Source: Bernardetiaceae bacterium
GTDB taxonomy: Bacteria; Bacteroidota; Bacteroidia; Cytophagales; Bernardetiaceae
Length of the DNA: 64,000 nt
NCBI GenBank assembly: GCA_020832465.1
Contig: JAFIER010000039.1
Location: 1 to 64,000 of the forward strand
Direction of reading: 5' to 3'
Position 1 is the first letter of the stretch, and every line of letters starts with the position of its first letter. The notes below the pieces were generated by a model. The model was not told the DNA's origin. It made no database searches and saw nothing but the letters and a program-made list of their open reading frames with translations. The position numbers and the translations under genes were made by a program. Of this stretch, positions 18,497 through 26,728 are shown one piece after another.

Positions 18497-19312
18497 ATGT
18501 CTATGTATTCAGAAAAAACGTATTATTATCAGCAGTCTAGTGCTACTAATAGTACCGTTGAATACGGTAGCCTTCCGCATTATTATTTGCAATCTATTGC
18601 ACAAGCCTTGTATGCACTTTGGACGCTTTTCAATTTTTTTTGGCTTATGGCACTTTGCCTGCCTTTTATTATTCTACCGATTATGATAAATGAAAAAAAA
18701 GGCGGTAGGATTGCTTTTTATTTTATGCGTTTTTGGGGTTTCATGCTCCTTGCGCTCAGTGGTATTCGTGTCAAAAGTTTTAATAAAAATTTAGTTGATC
18801 GCAATGAAGCACAGGTTTTTATTGCCAATCACAACTCCTATATGGATTCTCCAGCCCTTACTCTTGCTATTCCCGAGCAGTTTAGGGCATTAGGTAAACA
18901 AGAAATTCTGAAAATGCCTATGTTTGGTTTTATTTTTAAATATATAGGCGTTACTGTAGACCGCAGTAGCATGCGAAGTCGTATAGAAAGCATTATACGT
19001 ATCAAGCAAAAGCTCGATAAGAAGATCAATGTGCTTATATTTCCCGAAGGTACAATGAACCGCAGTGAGGCCCCCCTACTCCCCTTTCATGATGGTGCTT
19101 TTCTTCTCGCTATCAAAGCGGGTAAGCCTATCGTACCGACCGTAGTATTAGGTACAAGACGTATCCTTCCACGTGGTACTTGGCGTATGCAACCAGGACG
19201 CGTCGATATTATTTTTTCAGAACCTATCAAAACCGAGGGGCTAAAACCTTCAGATTTGCCCAAGCTCAAAGCAGAAGTAGAGGCGCGTATGAAGTCATTA
19301 CTTACTTATTAA
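18497..19312 (+). CDS. 1-acyl-sn-glycerol-3-phosphate acyltransferase (PlsC family)
   Basis: A 271-residue membrane acyltransferase making phosphatidic acid for phospholipid synthesis. A hydrophobic segment (FFWLMALCLPFIILPIMI, residues about 49-66) is followed by a second one (RFWGFMLLALSGI). The catalytic HX4D is NHNSYMD near residue 113, and the acyl-acceptor motif FPEGTMNRS is near 181. VPTVVLGTRRILP is the third family block. Length is typical. A hairpin with a long T tract ends the transcript at 19394. Confidence 0.9.
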   Translation: MSMYSEKTYYYQQSSATNSTVEYGSLPHYYLQSIAQALYALWTLFNFFWLMALCLPFIILPIMINEKKGGRIAFYFMRFWGFMLLALSGIRVKSFNKNLVDRNEAQVFIANHNSYMDSPALTLAIPEQFRALGKQEILKMPMFGFIFKYIGVTVDRSSMRSRIESIIRIKQKLDKKINVLIFPEGTMNRSEAPLLPFHDGAFLLAIKAGKPIVPTVVLGTRRILPRGTWRMQPGRVDIIFSEPIKTEGLKPSDLPKLKAEVEARMKSLLTY

Positions 19313-19393
19313 AGTGGCATTTATCAGACTGCTAAAAGAGCATATTAGACAGCAGTAAGCGCAAAAACTATATTGTATTTGAAAAAATAGCAA

Positions 19394-19443
19394 CGGACTA
19401 CCAAAAATAATAACACCATTTTCTTTGGTAGTTCGTTTTTTTT
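19394..19443 (+). terminator. Rho-independent terminator
   Basis: CGGACTACCAAA pairs with TTTGGTAGTTCG, followed directly by a run of T. It is 80 bases past the acyltransferase stop and 40 bases before rnc. Confidence 0.8.
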
Positions 19444-19482
19444 TGCTTTTTTTGTAATTATAATTTACACTCAACGCAAAAA

Positions 19483-20241
19483 ATGACTGCTCAACTTGTC
19501 TTTATATTACGTTATTGCTTGAGTTTTTTCAAAAGATATACTAAACCCGAAGATAAAGCACTTTTCATAGCCGTGCGCCAAATCTTAGGCGCCAGACCGC
19601 TAAACTTACAAGTGTACGAACTCGCAATGAGGCACGCCTCTATCGCTAAAAAAAACCAATTCGGATTTAGAGAATGCAATGAAAGACTCGAATACCTCGG
19701 CGATGCTGTATTAGGTACAGTAGTGGCTGATTTTTTGTTTAAAAAGTATCCTTATAAAAATGAAGGATTTCTTACAAGTGTGCGCTCACGCATTGTAAGC
19801 AGAGACTCGCTAAACGATCTTGCCAAACAAATTGGTTTAGAAGAAATATTAGCCTACGATAAAAATAGAAGAAACGGCCCCCTTGCTAAAGCCATGTATG
19901 GCGATGCTATGGAGGCTTTTATAGGTGCTGTATATTTAGATAGAGGGTATAACTTTTGCCAAAAATTTATTATCAAAAAACTTTTATTACGACACTTTGA
20001 TATCGATGAAGTCGTAGCCAATGACTCGAACTACAAAAGCAAACTCATTGAATGGGCACAAAAGTTTAACCACGATTTGGAGTTCAATATACAAAAACAA
20101 GAAGAAGGAAATAATAAATATGAATTTTGTGTGCAGTTGCGTATCAACGGAGATACTGTATCGAGTGGAAATGGACTTAGCAAAAAAAAGGCACAACAAG
20201 ATGCAGCGCGTAGAGCTTGTGAAACGCTAAATATTGAATAA
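19483..20241 (+). CDS. rnc: Ribonuclease III
   Basis: A 252-residue double-strand-specific RNase processing rRNA precursors and other structured RNAs. The signature NERLEYLGDAVLG is near residue 66, and the second acidic site GDAMEAFIGAVYLD near 138. The C-terminal 70 residues are a dsRNA-binding domain ending SKKKAQQDAARRACETL. In many Bacteroidota rnc follows acpP-fabF; here it follows a PlsC gene behind a terminator. The downstream cytochrome b5-like gene starts 5 bases after the stop, so the two are probably translated from one message. Confidence 0.95.
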   Translation: MTAQLVFILRYCLSFFKRYTKPEDKALFIAVRQILGARPLNLQVYELAMRHASIAKKNQFGFRECNERLEYLGDAVLGTVVADFLFKKYPYKNEGFLTSVRSRIVSRDSLNDLAKQIGLEEILAYDKNRRNGPLAKAMYGDAMEAFIGAVYLDRGYNFCQKFIIKKLLLRHFDIDEVVANDSNYKSKLIEWAQKFNHDLEFNIQKQEEGNNKYEFCVQLRINGDTVSSGNGLSKKKAQQDAARRACETLNIE

Positions 20242-20246
20242 AACTC

Positions 20247-20510
20247 ATGCCTATAGAACAAAATAAAACTCAAAACTCAAAACTACCAACCTATACAAAA
20301 AATCAACTTGCGCTGCGCAACGGACAAGACAGACCCGAAATTTGGTGCGCATGTGAAGGTATCATATACGATGTAACCCATTCAAGATTATGGAAAAATG
20401 GAAAGCACTATCAGCACTGGGCAGGGCAAGACCTCAGCAAAGAGCTCGCTGATGCACCGCATACAAAATCTGTTTTTGAAAAATTTGAAAAAGTAGGTAG
20501 GCTCATATAA
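20247..20510 (+). CDS. Cytochrome b5-like heme/steroid-binding domain protein
   Basis: An 87-residue single-domain protein. YTKNQLALRNGQDRPEIWCA is the usual opening of this domain. GIIYDVTHSRLWKNGKHYQHWAGQDLSKEL (residues about 44-73, quoted here as family blocks YDVTHS, GKHY and HWAGQDL) is the conserved core, with His residues available for heme. There is no signal or membrane anchor, so it should be cytosolic. It lies 5 bases from rnc and 2 bases from the stop of the convergent ribbon-helix-helix gene. Electron-transfer partner unknown. Confidence 0.82.
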   Translation: MPIEQNKTQNSKLPTYTKNQLALRNGQDRPEIWCACEGIIYDVTHSRLWKNGKHYQHWAGQDLSKELADAPHTKSVFEKFEKVGRLI

Positions 20511-20512
20511 TA

Positions 20513-20725
20513 TTACAACGCACTATCTTCTTGCTTATCTAATCCTTCATTATCATCAGGTTTCTTTTGCGAGGGCTTCGGTAGCCGCCCCGCTTCTTTG
20601 AGCGCCTGATGAACTATCCACTCTATCTGTCCGTTTGTACTGCGAAACTCATCGGCTGCCCACTTCTCAAGGGCTTGCATAAGCTCGGCATTGAGCCGCA
20701 AGGCAAAAGATTTTTTTTTTGGCAT
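20513..20725 (-). CDS. Ribbon-helix-helix (Arc-type) DNA-binding protein
   Basis: A 70-residue protein. KKKSFALRLNAELMQALEKW is the beta strand and helix A of an Arc/MetJ-type fold, and STNGQIEWIVHQALKEAG is helix B. The C-terminal 25 residues are hydrophilic. It is transcribed in the same direction as the SPFH gene, 100 bases downstream of it, and a perfect 16-bp inverted repeat lies between them. Pairing of an Arc-type protein with an SPFH protein recurs in bacteria; a regulatory link is inference. Confidence 0.85.
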   Translation of the reverse strand: MPKKKSFALRLNAELMQALEKWAADEFRSTNGQIEWIVHQALKEAGRLPKPSQKKPDDNEGLDKQEDSAL

Positions 20726-20771
20726 AACTTAGTTTTGTTTTAGTTTGATTTTATGAGTAACAACAAAGATT

Positions 20772-20804
20772 AACTTTGACAAAGTTTGAAACTTTGTCAA
20801 AGTT
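20772..20804. promoter_or_regulatory. Perfect 16-bp inverted repeat between SPFH and Arc-type genes
   Basis: AACTTTGACAAAGTTT, one base, then AAACTTTGTCAAAGTT. It lies 47 bases upstream of the ribbon-helix-helix start and 22 bases after the SPFH stop. It could be an operator for the adjacent DNA-binding protein or a terminator hairpin for the SPFH gene. Each arm itself contains an AACTTTG...CAAAGTT palindrome, which fits tandem RHH dimer binding. No T tract follows on the minus strand beyond a few bases. Confidence 0.6.
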
Positions 20805-20825
20805 GAAATAAAAACACCCGAAATG

Positions 20826-21671
20826 CTAATGATGCAATGTACCTGAATTCACTACTGGAGAAACCTCCTTATCCGAGCAGAGCACAACCATAAGATTGCT
20901 TACCATAGCGGCTTTGCGCTCCTCGTCAAGTTCTACAATATGCTTTCGCGAAAGCTGCTCAAGTGCCATTTCAACCATACCCACAGCCCCCTCTACAATT
21001 TTATGACGGGCAGCAATGATAGCCGTAGCCTGCTGGCGGCGAAGCATAGCACTGGCAATCTCCGTAGCATAAGCCAAATAGCCAATCCGTGCTTCAATCA
21101 CATGAATTCCAGCTAATTCCATGCGCTCACTTAGCTCGCGCTCAAGATGCTGATTCACCTCGGCTGTACCCGCACGAAGTGTAATCTCAGCATCGTCTTC
21201 AAAATTATCATAAGAGTAAGCACCTGCCAACTTGCGCACTGCAGCATCGCTCTGCACTTTTACAAATTCTCTATAATTATCAACCTCAAAGGCCGCTTTG
21301 TATGTATCGCGCACCTGCCAAACCAAAATTACACTAATCATAATCGGATTACCTTGTTTGTCATTTACTTTCAATCGCTCACTATCAAAGTTGTGCGCAC
21401 GCAAAGAGTAAGTCTTTTTAAGATAAAATGGGTTTGCCCAATAAAATCCATTCTCTTTGACAGTGCCCACATACTTGCCAAAAAGCGTAAGCACTTTAGA
21501 GTTGTTGGGGTTCACAATAAAAAAGCCCGCTACAATAACAATCAAAACGATAAGCGAAATAACCGTGAGCAAAGGCAAGTCAAAAGGAATGCCTAAAATT
21601 GCGATTGCAATAGCTACTACACAAGCACCAAGCATTGGATAAGCCGAACCCGGCTGATAATTTTTTTCCAT
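20826..21671 (-). CDS. SPFH/band 7 domain protein
   Basis: A 281-residue membrane-anchored SPFH protein. Two hydrophobic stretches (about residues 13-28 and 34-53) form the N-terminal anchor, followed by [20 protein letters not shown] at the start of the SPFH domain. The domain runs to about residue 210 ([43 protein letters not shown]). Such proteins oligomerise at membranes. The start MEKNYQPG at 21671 is preferred to the ATG six bases upstream. The Arc-type gene follows downstream. Confidence 0.87.
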   Translation of the reverse strand: MEKNYQPGSAYPMLGACVVAIAIAILGIPFDLPLLTVISLIVLIVIVAGFFIVNPNNSKVLTLFGKYVGTVKENGFYWANPFYLKKTYSLRAHNFDSERLKVNDKQGNPIMISVILVWQVRDTYKAAFEVDNYREFVKVQSDAAVRKLAGAYSYDNFEDDAEITLRAGTAEVNQHLERELSERMELAGIHVIEARIGYLAYATEIASAMLRRQQATAIIAARHKIVEGAVGMVEMALEQLSRKHIVELDEERKAAMVSNLMVVLCSDKEVSPVVNSGTLHH

Positions 21672-22248
21672 GACCATTTTCAGTTTAAAATAAAAAATAA
21701 AAATTGATATTAAAACAATATCATAACAATACCAATATGAACGAGCCTCTCCGAAAAAGGTTGCAAAAAAAAAAGATTTTTTTTAGTCGACTGTACGTAA
21801 AAGCAAGCGGGTGTACGACAGCTTTGTTAAATTAACCCCAGAAACGACATTAATCATCAAGAACTAACAGTTTTTCAAAAACTGTTAGTTCTGAAACTAT
21901 TTAAGCCGATTTACCAACTTGGCGTACAGCCAAGCAAGCTCATGCTCAAATAAAATGACCAACAGTTATGTATAAAAAAATGCTGTAAACCTCACTTTTA
22001 TACGGTATTCAGAAAAAAACTAATTTTTTTTTGCTAATATTTTGAAGTTTAGAAACTTTTTATCTATGTTTGTGTTTATAGTATGCAAGCATAACAATAT
22101 TTATTTCAAAAGTTTGAAGTAAGAAGTTGAAATCGTAGGTAGTCTAAATGTGGCGATATTTTCGCTTTTTTTCATACCTAAATAGTATGCAAGCATCATA
22201 AAAAAAGAGTTAAAACACTTAATTTTCAAAATCAAAACATAAAACAAG
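21672..22248. other. Gene-free stretch holding a family C element
   Basis: No convincing gene. A family C element lies at 21809-21931. The remaining sequence is A/T-rich with runs of A and T and should contain the promoters of the divergent SPFH and acyl-CoA dehydrogenase genes. Confidence 0.5.
21809..21931. mobile_element. MITE-like repeat family C, complete copy with 8-bp target duplication (123 bp)
   Basis: Left end GGGTGTACGACAGCTTTG and right end (reverse complement) GGCTGTACGCCAAGTTGGTA. The core hairpin is AGAACTAACAGTTTTT/AAAAACTGTTAGTTCT, preceded by a relic AGAAACGACATT of the other core type. AAGCAAGC lies at 21801-21808 and again at 21932-21939, a perfect 8-bp direct duplication that fixes the element boundaries. 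Confidence 0.88.
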
Positions 22249-24054
22249 ATGGAAACTATTGAAAGAAACAGAGAAGCCCTCAAAGGAGGTGAGTTTTTGA
22301 TTCGCGAATCAGAAGCATCGGATATTTTCACCCCTGAGGAGTTTTCGGAGGAGCAGCGTATGATGGCTGACTCGAGCCGTACTTTTGTAGATCGCGAAGT
22401 TCACCCACACGCAGATCGTATGGACGCACTCGAAGAGGGCTTCATGGAGTCGCTTTTAGACAAAGCAGGCGAGCTTGGAATGCTCGGCGTATCCGTACCT
22501 GAAGAGTACGGTGGGTTAGGTATGAACTTCAACACTTCTATGCTTTTGGCAGATGTTATCGGTGCAGGCGGTTCGTTTTGTACAGCATTTGGCGCACAGA
22601 CAGGTATCGGCACTTTGCCTATTTTGTATTATGGCACAGAAGAGCAAAAGCAAAAATATTTGCCTAAACTCGCTACTGGCGAATACAAAGCTTCTTACTG
22701 CCTTACCGAACCAGATGCGGGTTCTGATGCTAACTCTGGCAAAACCAAAGCAGTGCTCTCTGCCGACGGAAAAACTTACCACATCACAGGACAAAAAATG
22801 TGGATAACGAATGCTGGTTTTGCAGATATTTTTATTGTTTTTGCTCGTATTGAAGACGATAAAAACCTTACTGCCTTCATCGTAGAGAAAGGTTTTGGCA
22901 ATATTACAATGAACGAAGAAGAGAAGAAAATGGGTATCAAAGGCTCTTCTACTCGTCAAGTATTCTTCAACGAAACGCCCGTACCAGTAGAAAATATGCT
23001 TGCAGGGCGTGGTGAAGGCTTTAAAATTGCCGTAAATATTCTCAATATCGGACGCTTAAAGCTTGGTGCTGGTGTGATTGGTGGCTGTAAGTATGTCATT
23101 TCACAAGCTGCACAATATGCTAACGAGCGCAAGCAGTTCGGACAGTCTATTGGTAATTTTGGTGCTATTAAGTACAAATTAGCCCAAATGTCTGCCCGTA
23201 CTTACGCTATTGAATCGGCTTGCTACCGTGCAGGCGAGGACGTAGATAATAAAGTAAAAGATTTGAAAGCTAAAGGCATGGAGGATGCCGAAGCAAAGCT
23301 CAAAGGTATTGAGCAGTTTGCTATCGAAGCTGCTATTTTGAAAGTTCACGGTTCTGAGGTATTAGACTATGTAGTGGACGAAGGCGTTCAGATTTATGGC
23401 GGTATGGGCTTCTCGGCTGATGCACCTATGGAACGCGCTTATAGAGATGCACGTATTTCACGTATTTATGAAGGTACGAACGAAATCAACCGCATGCTTT
23501 TAGTGGGTATGCTTTTGCGCCGTAGCATCAAAGGTGAACTTGATATTTTTGAGCACGCAAAAGCCGTTGGAGAAGAGCTTATGGGTGTGCCTTCTTTTGA
23601 AACTCCTGATGATTCTGAGTTCTTTGCCAAAGAAAAAGCAGTACTCAAGAATATGAAAAAAGCAGTATTGATGACGCTTGGTAAAGCTGCATTGACTTTC
23701 AAAGAAAATATCAATGACGAGCAAGAAATCTTAATGGCTATTGCCGATATGATTATCGAGACTTACGTAGCAGAATCTACCATTTTGCGCACCGAAAAAC
23801 TCGTAGGCGTGCGTGGTGAAGAGGCTTGCCGTGGACAAATTGAAATGAGCCGTCTCTACCTCAACTATGCTGTAGAAATTTTGGCTACAAAAGGACGTGA
23901 GGCTATATCGAGCTTTGCCACAAGCGACGAGATGCGTGTGATGCTCATGGGGCTTAAAAGATTTACAAAAATCGACCCTATCAATATGAGAGATACACGA
24001 CGTGAAATTGCTAATATTACATTAGCAAAAAGCGAATATGCTTTTGATATTTAA
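22249..24054 (+). CDS. Acyl-CoA dehydrogenase (very-long-chain-like, C-terminal extension)
   Basis: A 601-residue flavoprotein for the first step of fatty acid beta-oxidation. The N-terminal domain ends in GVSVPEEYGGLGM near residue 82. YCLTEPDAGSDANSG near 153 and MWITNAGFADIFIVFARI near 184 are FAD and substrate blocks. The C-terminal part has the catalytic-base region VQIYGGMGFSADAPMERAYRDARISRIYEGTNEI near residues 380-414 (blocks YGGMGF and YEGTNEI). The final 170 residues are an extra helical domain as in VLCAD-type enzymes. It is monocistronic, with a good terminator. Confidence 0.92.
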   Translation: METIERNREALKGGEFLIRESEASDIFTPEEFSEEQRMMADSSRTFVDREVHPHADRMDALEEGFMESLLDKAGELGMLGVSVPEEYGGLGMNFNTSMLLADVIGAGGSFCTAFGAQTGIGTLPILYYGTEEQKQKYLPKLATGEYKASYCLTEPDAGSDANSGKTKAVLSADGKTYHITGQKMWITNAGFADIFIVFARIEDDKNLTAFIVEKGFGNITMNEEEKKMGIKGSSTRQVFFNETPVPVENMLAGRGEGFKIAVNILNIGRLKLGAGVIGGCKYVISQAAQYANERKQFGQSIGNFGAIKYKLAQMSARTYAIESACYRAGEDVDNKVKDLKAKGMEDAEAKLKGIEQFAIEAAILKVHGSEVLDYVVDEGVQIYGGMGFSADAPMERAYRDARISRIYEGTNEINRMLLVGMLLRRSIKGELDIFEHAKAVGEELMGVPSFETPDDSEFFAKEKAVLKNMKKAVLMTLGKAALTFKENINDEQEILMAIADMIIETYVAESTILRTEKLVGVRGEEACRGQIEMSRLYLNYAVEILATKGREAISSFATSDEMRVMLMGLKRFTKIDPINMRDTRREIANITLAKSEYAFDI

Positions 24055-24090
24055 AATAAATTTTGGATGAAGAAAGCGACAAAATTTATC

Positions 24091-24127
24091 AAACTCCACT
24101 ATCTGGTTCAGGTAGTGGAGTTTTTTT
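24091..24127 (+). terminator. Rho-independent terminator
   Basis: AAACTCCACTA(TC) pairs with GGTAGTGGAGTTT around a TGGTTCA loop, followed by T residues, 37 bases after the acyl-CoA dehydrogenase stop. Confidence 0.85.
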
Positions 24128-24272
24128 ATGTGATGAAAAACCAGAAATAACACATCTTACAAAATAATCCTTGTCCTTAGTGTAATATTTATGGCAAAGC
24201 GTGTACATTTTTTTAAGTGATGGCTAAGTGGCATATTTTTGTTGATTATAGGAATAGTGCAATCCCTGAACT

Positions 24273-24305
24273 CCCCTCCTTTTTAAGGAGGGGCAGGGGT
24301 GGTTG
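24273..24305. repeat. REP-like GC-rich motif (CCCCTCCTT...AAGGAGGGGCAGGGG)
   Basis: CCCCTCCTT and AAGGAGGGG form a 9-bp stem with a 3-base loop, followed by CAGGGGTGGTTG. It is sharply GC-rich in an AT-rich setting. Motifs of this kind are dispersed in many Bacteroidota and cyanobacterial genomes and are sometimes linked to REP-associated transposases. Only one copy is in the window. Confidence 0.55.
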
Positions 24306-24520
24306 AAAGACTACATAATAGCATAATTACATTTGCATTAGCACAAAGATACAAAAAAACAAGAATAAAAGGGAAGGAACTTGATATTGATTTTGAACGT
24401 TTTATAAAAACAAAATTCTTTTTAAAAAGAGTAAAAAGTCTTTACAAATCTTTCAAAAAGTCTAAACTGTTTTTTTTCAAAAAAAATTTTAAACCCTCAA
24501 TTTAAATAAATTTGTAAAAA

Positions 24521-24688
24521 ATGAACAAATCTCAACTTGCCGAATTATACGGAGTCTCAACAGTAACGCTTAATAAATGGCTCAAAGAAAGAGGTTTATA
24601 TGTACGTCACGAAAGCAATATGACCCCTAAAAGATTAAACGAAATTTTTGAAAAGCTTGGTGTACCAATAAATCATAGCAAATTATAG
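24521..24688 (+). CDS. Small helix-turn-helix protein, 55 residues
   Basis: Starts MNKSQLAELYGVSTVTLNKW, a short helix-turn-helix (QLAELYGVS, turn, VTLNKWLKE). The second half MTPKRLNEIFEKLGVP resembles the tail of the small DUF4248-type HTH proteins common in Bacteroidota mobile and accessory regions. There is no other domain, so it is probably a DNA-binding regulator. It sits 44 bases upstream of the structured region at 24732 and could be part of the same accessory unit. A start with no clear ribosome-binding site is normal for this phylum. Confidence 0.75.
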   Translation: MNKSQLAELYGVSTVTLNKWLKERGLYVRHESNMTPKRLNEIFEKLGVPINHSKL

Positions 24689-24731
24689 CTGTTTTATTTG
24701 CTTTTTTATAGGTATTTATGTACATTTGCTT

Positions 24732-24836
24732 GTCTCCTTTTTGAAAATAAAGCTATCAAAAGAAATTTGAGTTGCAAGAGTAGCGGTGCGAGTCCGCTTT
24801 CTTTATTTTATGAAGGAGACACCACTTGTGACTCAA
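24732..24836 (+). ncRNA. Candidate structured RNA / 5' leader with pseudoknot potential
   Basis: GTCTCCTT and AAATAAAG (24732-24752) pair with CTTTATTT and AAGGAGAC (24801-24820) as two 8-bp stems joined by an internal loop. TTGAGTTGCAAG (24767-24778), inside the loop, pairs at 10 of 12 positions with CTTGTGACTCAA (24825-24836) outside it, an H-type pseudoknot layout. A separate hairpin, AGCGG-TGCGAGT-CCGCT (24782-24798), looks like a tRNA T arm, and ACCA follows the closing stem. It may be a regulatory leader of the next gene; no known RNA family is recognised. Confidence 0.5.
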
Positions 24837-24855
24837 TTATTTAAACTTTAATGTT

Positions 24856-25068
24856 ATGTCTCCTTCAAATTGTAATGATGATATTTTCGAAGATTACGGG
24901 CACATATATGATTCTTATAGCAAAGAGAGAATCGAAGAATTGTTTGATAATATCTTGTATTTCGTAGCAACAAGTAAGCAAAGTGATGCACCTGTTAATT
25001 TGCCTACTGTTTATGATTTTTTATTCTTATTAAAAAAGCATTTTAAGCATCGTATTAAGAAAGAGTAA
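24856..25068 (+). CDS. Hypothetical acidic protein, 70 residues
   Basis: Not recognised. Starts MSPSNCNDDIFEDYGHIYDS; the N-terminal half is acidic and the C-terminus basic (LKKHFKHRIKKE). Predicted mostly helical, soluble. The start region GTCTCCTTC (24858-24866), overlapping the ATG, is the exact complement of GAAGGAGAC at 24812-24820 in the leader, so translation could be controlled by RNA folding. A terminator follows 10 bases after the stop, which supports a real short transcript. Confidence 0.55.
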   Translation: MSPSNCNDDIFEDYGHIYDSYSKERIEELFDNILYFVATSKQSDAPVNLPTVYDFLFLLKKHFKHRIKKE

Positions 25069-25077
25069 AACTTTTAT

Positions 25078-25115
25078 AAAAGTCCGTATTATCATAGTAG
25101 ATATTACGGACTTTT
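25078..25115 (+). terminator. Rho-independent terminator
   Basis: AAAAGTCCGTA pairs with TACGGACTTTT around a 16-base loop that has its own weak pairing. It ends the 24856 gene and is symmetrical enough to act on both strands. Confidence 0.8.
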
Positions 25116-25144
25116 CTATGAAAAGTACAACAAATAGAAGCAGA

Positions 25145-25179
25145 AATTAGGGGGGTAAAAATTGAGTACCCCCCTAATT
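25145..25179. other. Perfect 13-bp GC-rich inverted repeat
   Basis: AATTAGGGGGGTA and TACCCCCCTAATT around a 9-base loop (AAAATTGAG). The run of six G and six C is unusual for this genome. No T tract follows, so ordinary termination is unlikely. The surrounding 25116-25364 holds no gene. Confidence 0.55.
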
Positions 25180-25368
25180 GCAGATGTAAGAAAAATCAAA
25201 AAAAAGAAAGCAGATTGGAACTAACTTCAGGCGGTAAAACGTTAAAAAAGAGTAGTGATGTAAATAACGTGTAAGAAATCGGCTGGGTTTTGATAAAAAA
25301 GGATTATTTTAAAGATGTATTCTTCTTTCTCCAAAGCTAAATCCCTGATAAACAGAAGGAAAGATACG

Positions 25369-25433
25369 ACATTTCTTAAAGAAATGTTATTTCTGAAACT
25401 ATCTAAGCCAATTTACTAACTTGGCGTACACCC
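25369..25433. repeat. Repeat family C, right-end copy with AAATAACATTTCT core
   Basis: A CGACATTTCTT/AAGAAATG hairpin, then TTATTTCTGAAACTATCTAAGCC and the conserved right end ACTAACTTGGCGTACACCC. The left end is missing. It ends 18 bases before the rarA stop. Confidence 0.65.
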
Positions 25434-25450
25434 GCATAAGATAAGCAATA

Positions 25451-26728
25451 TCAGTATTCATAAAACTCTGTCCATAGTTTTTGTAATCGTTTTCTGAACT
25501 CTGCTTCTCTGGGGTTATCTCCTGGTTCATACAATTTTGTACCGCTAAGCGACTCAGGCATAAAGTTTTGTAGCGCAAAATTATCTTCATAATTATGTGC
25601 ATAAGCGTAGTTTTTGCCATAGCCTTGGTTTTTCATAAGTTTTGTAGGTGCGTTGCGCAAATGTAGCGGTACTTCTGCATCACCTGTTTCTCTGACGAGT
25701 GCTTGGGCTTTGTTGATACCCACATAAGAAGCATTACTTTTGGGCGAGCAGGCTAAATATACTGCTGTTTGGGCAAGGGTAATCCGCGCTTCTGGGAATC
25801 CGATAAAATTTACTGCTTGAAAACAGCTTACTGCTAATGGAAGAGCCGTTGGATTGGCATTGCCAATATCTTCAGATGCTAAAATCAGCATTCGACGTGC
25901 AATAAACTTAGGCTCTTCGCCTGCTTCAATCATACGTGCCAACCAATAAAGTGCTGCATTGGGGTCGCTACCGCGCAAAGATTTGATAAATGCTGATATA
26001 ATGTCATAATGTTGCTCTCCTTTTTTATCATAACGCAAACTTTTTTGCTGGGCTATCTCTTGTACCAGTATATTCGTAATCTTTACGGGCGGCTCGCTTG
26101 CATACACGGCCATTTCTAAAAGATTCAGCATTTTGCGCGCATCGCCACCGCTGAGACGAAGCAAGGCATCGGTTTCTGCTATCACAACCTCTTTTTCTTG
26201 TAAATAGCTATCTTGGGCTACGGCTTTTACTAAAAGTTGCTCTAAGTCCGAAGTTGCTAAGGGTTTAAGTGTATAAACTTGGCAGCGTGAAAGCAATGCA
26301 GAGACTACTTCAAAAGAGGGATTTTCTGTCGTTGCGCCGATAAGCGTAATTACTCCTTCCTCTACAGCAGCAAGCAGTGCATCTTGCTGCCCTTTGTTAA
26401 AACGATGAATCTCATCGATAAAAAGTAGGCTACCGCTGCGAGCGCGAGCTTGCCGAATCAGTTCGCGCAACTCCTTTACACCCGAGCTGATGGCACTAAG
26501 CGTAAAAAAAGGACGCTCAAGTGTATTGCCAATAAGGCGTGCTAAAGTTGTTTTTCCCACACCAGGAGAGCCCCAAAGTATCATCGAACTTACTTTCCCC
26601 TGCGCTATCATACGTGAAATAACACCTTTTTCACCACAAAGATGCGACTGACCTATCATATCGCTAAGATTTTGTGGACGCATGCGTTCAGCAAGTGGAA
26701 TATGGTCTGGATTAGAAAATAATGACAT
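25451..26728 (-). CDS. rarA: Replication-associated recombination protein A (AAA ATPase)
   Basis: A 425-residue clamp-loader-like ATPase acting at stalled replication forks. MRPQNLSDMIGQSHL is the N-terminal family motif. Walker A is GSPGVGKTTLA near residue 53, Walker B LLFIDEIHRFNKGQQDALL near 99, and sensor 1 GATTENPSFEV near 130. The C-terminal domain has GSDPNAALYWLARMIEAGEEP and LASEDIGNANP, specific to RarA/MgsA. Length is usual. It is divergent from the DUF4175 gene. Confidence 0.95.
   Translation of the reverse strand: MSLFSNPDHIPLAERMRPQNLSDMIGQSHLCGEKGVISRMIAQGKVSSMILWGSPGVGKTTLARLIGNTLERPFFTLSAISSGVKELRELIRQARARSGSLLFIDEIHRFNKGQQDALLAAVEEGVITLIGATTENPSFEVVSALLSRCQVYTLKPLATSDLEQLLVKAVAQDSYLQEKEVVIAETDALLRLSGGDARKMLNLLEMAVYASEPPVKITNILVQEIAQQKSLRYDKKGEQHYDIISAFIKSLRGSDPNAALYWLARMIEAGEEPKFIARRMLILASEDIGNANPTALPLAVSCFQAVNFIGFPEARITLAQTAVYLACSPKSNASYVGINKAQALVRETGDAEVPLHLRNAPTKLMKNQGYGKNYAYAHNYEDNFALQNFMPESLSGTKLYEPGDNPREAEFRKRLQKLWTEFYEY

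Noticed and set aside
24299-24505. 68-residue frame rich in Lys and Phe
   Set aside because: It starts inside the REP-like motif, has low-complexity K/F composition from A/T runs, and no family likeness. Possible but unsupported.
24732-24824. tRNA or tmRNA-like gene (GTCTCCT/AGGAGAC then ACCA, with T-arm-like hairpin)
   Set aside because: The T-arm-like hairpin is not next to the acceptor-like stem, and no D or anticodon arm is visible. Kept only as a structured RNA candidate.
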